Part shown: in pieces, positions 56,869 through 64,000 of the stretch
How positions within the stretch are numbered: position 1 is the stretch's first letter
Layout of the letters: each line of letters opens with the position of its first letter
Source of the DNA: Norana najaformis
Lineage: Eukaryota > Annelida > Clitellata > Crassiclitellata > Hormogastridae
Direction of reading: 5' to 3'
Assembly (NCBI GenBank): GCA_964023275.1
Contig: OZ029915.1
Location: 17,771,775-17,835,774, forward strand
Length of the DNA stretch: 64,000 bases
Position numbers and translations under genes: made by a program
Notes under the pieces: generated by a model
Seen by the model: only the letters and a program-made list of their open reading frames with translations
Databases searched by the model: none
What the model was told of the DNA's origin: nothing

Positions 56869-58105
56869 GCTACCTGAACGCAATCTTTGACAAAACGACA
56901 AAATCACATTTATCTGTAACTACACACGCTGCCTCAGGCGGCAGGAGAAAACACGCAGGCGAAACGGCAGACAGACAAGTTGACCGGCGACCAGGCAGAT
57001 GAACAGAAAGCAACACTGGCAGACAGAGTGACAGAGAGAATTTGAGACGAGCACACAAGCAAACATATATATTAGCAGGTAGTTGGTTTCGGCTCTGATT
57101 TGGTCAAGATGAAATTTGATGGATGGTCGTTAAGATGTTCAGAAGGCTGCGTTGCTGGATTCATGGCAATATCTATAGATGACCCGACTGCACGCGTGAC
57201 TAGGTAATAGCTGGACAAATTATAAGGCTAATATGAAGAAAAAACGAATTGGCTAATGAATAGACACACGAATTTATTATAACTTATAAATGAATGGATG
57301 AATGAAATTATAAATAAATAAAGGAAGAAAATTAAAGGTGAATGAACCCCTACATAATAGTATGTGGATCGAAATGCTGAAACGGCCTTTAAGACAGCTG
57401 GCTTACGTTCTAACGTAAAATCACTGGTTGTATAAGACGTAAGCATAATATCGAATGCTCTGTAGAAGTAAAGTCTTCCTGAGGATTAGTCCGAACTCAT
57501 TAAAGTTTACATAACTCCGCATTACTGAGTAGGAAAGCTGGAATGTAATTTTTCTCGATCATCTCCAAAACCAGGGCAATCATGATAACCACTTGTACAG
57601 CCAAGCCCTGCACACTCGCATACACGCATCTTTTCAAAATTCCGTTACACAAAACAACGTACCAGTGTATAACTTAAGTGAGGTTATATCTAGCATTGGT
57701 CTGCAGAAGAGTCTTCTTCCATAGAAAATCCAAGAGAATCTGAGTGTAATCTACACACTGTATTCTAACTTGTACTTCTTACTAAACACACACACACACA
57801 TTAATATGTCCAAGTACGAACTAAGAAAGATAACGAATGACTGCAGGTATACTGCAGTTTAGAGAACGCATAAGCCAAAGTCTGATGTAAGTGAAACCTG
57901 AGAAGCCGGCCAGGCTTGTTAGTCAAAGTACTATTATTATAGGCTATGGGAGTTTAAGTTCCGATTCAGCGTGTCTGATTGTCTCCGCTGGCGATAGCTG
58001 TTCCAATATTTCGTAGCATCAGTCAAGGAAGAAAACGTTTGGCATTACATCTGGACACCAAGGTAATTAGGTGCTTGTCAAGAGCTCCTGATAGAGACGC
58101 TATAC
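56869..58105. other. No gene; possible LINE remnant near 57955-58050
   Basis: Minus-strand sequence at 58045-57955 reads ATKYWNS followed by a degenerate C-terminal-like stretch, a weak LINE signal. The rest is unassigned. Confidence 0.4.
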
Positions 58106-58255
58106 AAGCGTCATGATGGATGGGTGGATAGATGGATGGTCCAAGCAAACTGTGGATAAGTAAATGGAAAGGCGAATAGATCGATGGTCGTATGAACGAA
58201 CAGATTGATGCAGATAATATATAGGTGGATAGATAAAAAGATGGAGAGAAACATA
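58106..58255. repeat. Degenerate GATGGATAGATG tract
   Basis: Purine-rich GATG/GATA permutations similar to 4640-5350. Confidence 0.75.
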
Positions 58256-58449
58256 TGCATGAAATAGTGGATGGAATAATGAAGAAAATGCAGAAATAAA
58301 AGGGTCTGATGAATCGAGTTACTGACACCCGATGAATTAATTATCCAACTAATACTTACGTAGGTGCGAAAATTTATGTGTTCACTATCGTATCGTATCG
58401 TAATTCCGACATTTCTACAGCGCTCAATCAAGCCACTGTCATCTAATGG

Positions 58450-58717
58450 CTCAATAGTACGTTGAATAATTTGCTATCGACCACCTTATTACCAGCCTGA
58501 TGACTTGGAATACTTGTTAGAATTGCTGAAATGCATCTCTTCTCTCTTAGATGGACGGCATGATGTTGTGTTATTGGGAGATTTCAATTTACCACTAATA
58601 AATTGGAGCTACTACTCTGGCCCCTCTCATGACTTTTTTGATCATGTAAATGACAGTTGTTTTTTTTCAGTTTGTAGCGCTACTCAGTCACGACCCAAAC
58701 CAGGAAGCCAATAATTA
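58450..58717 (+). pseudogene. LINE endonuclease fragment, 5' side of the split copy
   Basis: IICYRPPYYQPDDLEYLLEL, then DVVLLGDFNLPLINWSYYSG and VCSATQSRPKPGSQ: the exonuclease-endonuclease-phosphatase fold of LINEs, with the catalytic GDFN motif. The DNA is cut at 58717 by the ORF element and continues at 60827. Confidence 0.8.
58669..58717. repeat. Left 49-bp target-site duplication of copy 3
   Basis: Identical to 60778-60826. It is LINE coding DNA (VCSATQSRPKPGSQ). Confidence 0.92.
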
Positions 58718-58928
58718 CACTGGACAACAAATTTTTACAAAAGTCATGTTACTGAAATGAAATTAGTCAGTTCTTATCAATTTGTATGTGCTGAACACGA
58801 ATATGACAGTGAAAATGCCGAATTGGCTCTAGTTTTTTTGTAATCTGAAATGAAGTAATTTTATATCGCACAATGCATGCCAATAGTGATACACTTACAG
58901 TTAATATTTGTAAAAACCAGGTCATAGA

Positions 58929-60613
58929 CTAGTTCTTAGATTTTTTTGCCTGTCTCTTGTACAGCTGTTCGGGAGCATCTCTGCGGAGTGTCCAGCAGTA
59001 GTCAGCCAACATTGTAGTGGACCATTTTCCCTGGTACCTTTGCTCCATTGTTGCGATACCTTGATGAAAACGTTCGCCATGTTCGTCACTAACCATACCA
59101 CAGTTGTCAGGGAAGAAATCCAGATGGGAATGAAGGAAATGCATCTTCAGAGACATATTGCAGCGAAATTTCTGGTACTGCTTGAGCATGTCTTCTACTA
59201 GTTCCTTGTAGTTTTCTGCCCTAACATTCCCCAGAAAGTCTGTAGACACTAGACGAAAAGCATTCCATGCTTGTTTCGTATCACCCTCCAGCAAGTTGTT
59301 GAAGCGGTCATCTTTGAAGAGTTCTCTAATCTGAGGACCCACAAAACCTCCCTCTTTGCTTCGCTGAGTCGAGGGAATTTTTCATGCAGGTATCGGAAAG
59401 CTGGCGAAGTGCGGTCCATGGCTTTCACGAAGTTCTTCACCAAACCTAGTTTGATGTGAAGGGGTGGTAGTAGGATTTTGTGAGCCTCGACCAGAGCTGG
59501 GTGCTGGATATTCTTCTGTCCAACTGCCATGTTTTGTCTGGGAGTCCATTCCTTCCGCACGTAGTGCAACTCTCTTGCTCGGCTATCCCACTCACACAAG
59601 AAACACATATATTTTGTATATCCTTGCTGCAGTCCCATTAAAATGGCAACTCCCTTCAAATCACCACACAGGTGCCATTTGTACCTGTTATAGTCAATGG
59701 AATGCAGTAGCTGTTTTAGGTTATCGTATGTCTCTTTCATGTGGACAGCATGCGATAATGGAATAGATGGAAGACGGTTTCCATTGTGCAAAAGCACAGC
59801 CTTAAGACTCAGTGTTGAAGAGTCTACAAAGAGTCTCCATTCTTGTGGGTCATGAGTGATCTGTAAGGCATTCATGAGGTCGTCAATATTGGAACAGAAT
59901 ACCAGATTACCTTCCTTCATAAAGAAAGGTTCCAACTGCTGATGGCGCTTTCTATATGAAGTAATTGTGACATCTTCTTCTAGAAGATTCCATTGTTGGA
60001 GTCTTGATCCTAGCAATTCTGCCTTGTTTCTGGATAAGTCCAAATCACGAACAAGGTCATTTAGTTCTTCCTGTGTTATTCTGTGTGGGGTTGATGATGC
60101 ACCACAGTGAAAATCGGGATCACTGCACGCTGACGGACCAGGAGAAGAACATGTCGGCTCACCCTTTTCCTCATCAGATGAATCAAGGAAAATATATTCT
60201 GCTGGAGGTTCTGGAATAGGAAGTCCATCACCATGTGGAACTGGTCTCAATGCTGACGGAATGGTTGGGTAGACTATTGTCGACTTCTTTTGCTTCGTTA
60301 TTCCACCGGAAAGAGGAGGAACCAAGCAGAAGTAACAGTCATCTACGTGGTTGCTTTGCTCTCTCCACACCATGGGAACTGCAAACGGCATTGATGGTCT
60401 TTTGCCATTCAACCACTGTGAAAGCTGTGTTGTACATGTAGCACAGCATATATGCGGGGCCCATGGCTTGTCTTGGTCACCAACCTTGCATTCGAAGTAA
60501 ACATGATATGCCTTCATGACTTGATAAGTGATACTTTTCTTCTGGTTGGCAAATGTCACTTCCCCACAAATGTAACAAAAGTTGTCCACAGTATATACGC
60601 ACTTCCGAGGCAT
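58929..60613 (-). pseudogene. ORF-element protein, copy 3, frameshifted
   Basis: Matches the copy 2 protein from its start to about residue 420. A 7-bp deletion near 59355 (the AATCTTT of copy 2 at 14180-14186) then shifts the frame, adding some 34 unrelated residues before a stop at 59249. The original frame resumes and runs to the same C-terminus at 58929. The lost part holds the SDEHGERFHQ block, so the product should be inactive. One lesion only: inactivation is recent, or happened at or after insertion. Confidence 0.92.
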
Positions 60614-60725
60614 TACTGTTCTGTATTGTATCTAAATGGATAAAGTAATAATAGTTTTATAAAACAGTAACTTAAACTGTCTCGCAAAGTCTGTAATATT
60701 GTAAATGCTCAACCGTTCCGACTCG

Positions 60726-60765
60726 CTTTATATAGTACACTGCTGACGTCATCTTACGTCAGCAG
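60726..60765 (-). promoter_or_regulatory. TATA box plus palindromic CRE pair of copy 3
   Basis: On the minus strand TTACGTCA-type and TGACGTCA sites (60744-60761 on plus coordinates) precede TATATAAAG (60726-60734) by about 10 bp. CTGCTGACGT and ACGTCAGCAG form a 10-bp stem with a six-base loop at 60740-60765. The layout is that of a CREB/ATF-responsive core promoter for the ORF starting at 60613. Confidence 0.55.
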
Positions 60766-60777
60766 CCGACTGGCTGT

Positions 60778-60826
60778 AGTTTGTAGCGCTACTCAGTCAC
60801 GACCCAAACCAGGAAGCCAATAATTA
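60778..60826. repeat. Right 49-bp target-site duplication of copy 3
   Basis: Exact second copy of 58669-58717. LINE DNA resumes directly after it. Confidence 0.92.
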
Positions 60827-62697
60827 TCCTTCCAACGACTTTGCCAGTTTCTATACTCCTAACGATGGTAAAGTCCCCTGGAGAATACCATAACCCCACC
60901 CAAGTCACCTGACATACATCATTTACATCTGTGCAGTGCAACAAGGTACTGGCAAAAGAGATAGGAAGGCTCCTTTTGTATATTTACTCTTCCAATACGC
61001 GGCTACTTGCACTAGTCAACCCAGAATTCAAACGAGGACAACGTGTTACCCCATCAACTATCGACCTATCTGTTCTGCCATTACCTTGCTGCAAAGTCGT
61101 GAAAAAAATCATCATTCACACTATTATGGATCATCTATATGAGCATTGGTTAATCACAAAACACAAGCTTGGGTTTCTGCGCAGGCACTCGACTTATCCT
61201 TATTTATTGGTCTTTTGCTCTTAACAGTGATAAAACTACTGATGCTGCATATGTGGACTTTCAAAGAGCTTTTGACTCTTTGTCACACCATAACCTTCTT
61301 TATGAAGTTGAGGCTTATGACATCAGTGGTGACCTTCTAGCTGGTATCTCCTCATTCTTGCAAGAACAAACTCAGTCTGTAAATATCTTAGGTTCTCTTT
61401 CACACACATCGAGTTACTGGTGGTGTCCCTCAAGGAAGTGTGCTATGTGCTACCTTTTTATATTCATTATTGATATATCCATCATCCTTAGGGCCTCGAT
61501 CTTAAACTGTAGTTATTTGCCGATGATGTTAAACTGTAGTTATTTGCCGATGATGTTAAACTGTAGTTATTTGCCGATGATGTTAAACTGTATAGTTCTT
61601 TCACATGCAATCACTCTATTGAAATTTCTTACAGTCTGGTAAATGTGCGGCAATTAACAGCTGTTGTTAACAAATGCTTCACCCTGAGAATTACAAATCG
61701 TCACTCGAGTCCCATGTTACTTCCAACCACACCTCGTCTACTGCTGAGCTGCCTTGTGGTTGCAGTCGCGAGAAAATTTGGCGTGTTTGTTGATTCTAAA
61801 CTGAATTTCAATAAGCACATTTCCCTAATAACCCACAAGCTCATGTCAGCGCCAATTTGATATTTTTTTCTAAGAACCCTGCAGTTCGAACTAACGCCTT
61901 CGTTACCTATTTTCGACCAATTTTGCAATATTGCACACTTGTCTGGTCACCACGCACTGCCACTAATATCCGGAAAGGTGACTCAGTTCAACGTCGCTTT
62001 ACTAATCCTATTCCTGGATTAACCGTCCAACGCTCGTTTCTTTCTTGGACTTGAGTTTGTGGAGGTAAGGCGCTTAAAACTTGACCTTAAAACTTGTTAC
62101 AAAATTATTCGAGGTGCTCTGGAGGTTGATAGCACCGAGATGCTCATGCACTCTCAAGTACCAAGGCACTCGTACCCATACCTTTAAATTCTGCCAACCT
62201 CAACTACATATTGATGCCCGTAAATTTTATTCTTTAGCCGTACTGTTAATACCTGGAATGAACTCCCTCCATCTGCAGCTGAAGCCTCATCACTTGGTGC
62301 ATTTCGAGACATAAATTAATGAACTGCGCTTTAACAGATAACTGCAGCTAAGCACCGACAGTTAACAGCCATCACTGTACACTTGAATTGTCACTCTTAC
62401 ATATTTGTCTTATAAGCGTAGACACCAAATGAACAAAATTGCATTTGGATATGCAATTCTTTGCCTCCCATTGGTTTTTAGTATTCCTATTGTGGGAGTA
62501 TTCACAATACTTTATTATCTTCATTGGTTTAGTATTTTTCACTGTATTTAGAATTTTCACTGTTAGTATCTTTCTTAGCTTTTTGAGGGCGTGGGTCAGG
62601 GTTCATCCTCCACGCCATTTGGAATGTACTAGTCACATGTACATTTTACTACTGCATGATTACATTGTGTATTATTCCAATAAAATCAATCAATAAG
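60827..62697 (+). pseudogene. CR1/Jockey-like LINE, RT to 3' end, decayed
   Basis: Blocks in order: LPCCKVVKKIIIHTIMDHLY and AYVDFQRAFDSLSHHNLLYE (RT motif A, about 61250), SGDLLAGISSFLQ, the LFADDVKL motif C in triplicate (61502-61592), FGVFVDSKLNFNKHIS (about 61780), RRLKLDLKTCYKIIRGAL (about 62070) and NTWNELPPSAAEASSLGAFR (about 62250). The 3' end has TCCAATAAAATCAATCAATA. Frameshifts and stops occur throughout, so it is inactive. Confidence 0.82.
61502..61592. repeat. 27-bp tandem triplication over the RT catalytic motif
   Basis: Three exact 27-bp units (61502-61528, 61529-61555, 61556-61582) plus a partial fourth. In the RT frame each unit encodes LFADDVKL followed by a TAG stop. Confidence 0.95.
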
Positions 62698-63014
62698 TAG
62701 ATGACTAAAATGATCAAGTGCAAGAATGGATGGGTGAATGAATTGACAGATGGAGAGAATGAATGGCTGGATGGATGAAGGCTCTACTACAGAGAAGCAG
62801 CAACTGGTTTACGTTTTTAAAAGAGTTCTTTAGCCGTTTCATGAATAAGATGGAGACATGAATGGATCGATGAATGCGTGGCTGAATGTGAATCGACAGC
62901 AGAATGGATGGACAGCTTGGTGAATTTTTTCATGCGACAGACAAGCAAATGATTGATGGATGCGTCCGAGAGAGAACGCTATGTGGATGCAGAGATGAAA
63001 TTGTTAGCATAATA
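62698..63014. repeat. Degenerate GAATGGATGG-rich DNA
   Basis: Imperfect ATGGATG/AATGAATGG units. No gene. Confidence 0.65.
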
Positions 63015-63215
63015 TTAATGTCTAATCTAATCAAATTTAATCGAACCCAACTCAATCTAATTTAACAACTTCTATAGCTCTGATATCATAATGCAAAGGC
63101 ATCGTCGAGGGTCGTTACAAGGGAAACCGTAGTCAAAAATCATAATCAGTTGGAGAAGATTCGAGTCGAAATCCGATAGAGGTATTTAGTTCGAATGTCC
63201 GAATGACAGGAAAAT
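63015..63215 (-). mobile_element. LINE 3' end fragment with (TTAGA)n tail
   Basis: Minus strand: GCATTATGATATCAGAGCTA, TAGAAGTTGTTAAATTAGA, then TTGAG/TTAGAT tail units at 63015-63060. Same terminus as 53021-53092 and 41350-41420. Confidence 0.6.
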
Positions 63216-64000
63216 GGTGGCTTTCGGTGAAGTGTATTGAAAGTGGAGTCGATGCAATGCCCGCCTGTCTTGGCTTCAGGAATCATGCGCATCACAATTC
63301 AAAATTACGAACCAAGCGACAGGCAATTGAAAGCCACTTGACAGTTTAAAAATGCATCCAATAATGCTTTGAATGCTGGCGCACTGAATTGAGAGCGCAC
63401 CTGCGTCGTGAGTTGGCGGCGCTGGCTCTCTTGTCTTCTGTGTCATCGTGTGTCGTCGTCCGGCATTCATCATTCGTCTCCTACTCTCCACATTGACGAC
63501 GACATAAATACGATGACGACGACGTCTGGTGATCGACGCCAAGCGCTGCGTTGCCCTCTGCTAAACGAATTTTAAGTAATTATTCAGATAATTTTTATTT
63601 ATTAGGCTGGATTTCAGCCTCTGCCCACAAAACGACAAACGTCGCACTTATAAACACACACTCACACCCGACCACACTTACGCTCACAGGCACACGCACA
63701 CACGCGTACGTTCATTTCTGAGCCTAAACTTACAAGTCACATTGTTCGTGTTTGCCTAAGTGATAGTATGTGAGCATGTACACAGCTGGCAGTGCGTGAG
63801 TCTAATTGTGTGTACCGTGCATTATCATTCAAATGCGCAGTTGCAGTGGCAATCAAAGACTTCTCTTCGAACGACCTCCTCCTCCTCCTCGTCTTCCTCC
63901 TCCTCCTCCTCCTCCTCTCCGTATTGACGACGAACACCTGCAACCATTATTGTCCGTCTAAAAGGCGTAGTTTCCGGAGAAACAGGTGACTGAAATACAC
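63216..64000. other. No gene recognised
   Basis: Contains (GAC)-rich DNA near 63490-63525, a CACA-rich stretch at 63655-63710 and a (CCT)n run at 63880-63918. Nothing coding. Confidence 0.45.

Larger units (their letters stand above)
58718..60777 (-). mobile_element. ORF element, copy 3
   Basis: 2060 bp between 49-bp duplications. Left end CACTGGACAACAAATTTTTA is identical to copy 2. The right end carries 41 bp more than copy 2, including two CRE-like sites in a palindrome. Otherwise it is nearly identical to copy 2, with scattered substitutions, a 7-bp and a 2-bp deletion. Confidence 0.88.

Noticed and set aside
56542..57002. RTDG/SVRP repeat frames resembling repeat proteins
   Set aside because: Perfect (ACGG)n array; no start context, and opposite-strand frames are equally open.

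Overview
This is eukaryotic nuclear DNA from an invertebrate animal. Evidence: dense microsatellites and minisatellites of many unit types, several clades of animal non-LTR retrotransposons (CR1/Jockey-like, RTE-like, and one with a C-terminal restriction-like endonuclease), a hAT-type miniature element, tRNA- and 5S-like SINE material, and no bacterial-style gene packing. I cannot fix the phylum. I see no convincing host protein-coding gene. The window is transposon and satellite sequence with a few possible promoter fragments.

Layout. 0-2.5 kb: an unusual mobile element (element B, intact 558-codon ORF, minus strand) nested at the tip of a relative (element A). 2.5-8.1 kb: promoter-like repeat R1 (two copies), minisatellites and GATG-rich DNA. 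8.1-11.7 kb: (AAT)n and a broken retrotransposon with restriction-like endonuclease and two successive 3' ends. 13.1-16 kb: a CR1-like LINE split by a second copy of the element (intact 563-codon ORF). 17-19.7 kb: RTE fragments and R1. 20.9-21.3 kb: GC-rich block. 26.1-29.8 kb: a miniature inverted-repeat element related to the ORF element, then a decayed CR1-like LINE. 30-40 kb: very rich in microsatellites, with RTE fragments. 41-46 kb: CR1-like LINE remains, a hAT miniature element and a tRNA-derived SINE. 46.8-49.3 kb: a minisatellite, an exact 402-bp tandem duplication and R1. 53-54 kb: 5S-like segment and LINE tails. 56.4-56.9 kb: CTCF-like and YY1-like sites beside a 182-bp (ACGG)n array. 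58.4-62.7 kb: another LINE split by a third, frameshifted copy of the element.

Main result. Three copies of one element family encode a conserved ~560-residue protein with Cys pairs and an RNase H-like layout of acidic residues. Each is bracketed by a long direct repeat (50, 63 and 49 bp). For the two copies inside LINE coding sequence the repeats are duplicated LINE codons, so they are genuine long target-site duplications. That is far longer than the 2-11 bp usual for DDE transposases. The ORF-downstream end is constant (CACTGGACAAC), the ORF-upstream end varies, and a 159-bp miniature element at 26.5 kb carries the same end sequence as inverted repeats. I know of no described transposon class with this combination.

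How the parts relate: LINEs supply targets, the ORF element and SINE-like pieces land in them, and LINE 3' ends recur with their microsatellite tails. Most LINE copies are broken, while ORF-element copies at 13.5 and 58.7 kb are nearly identical, so that family has moved recently.
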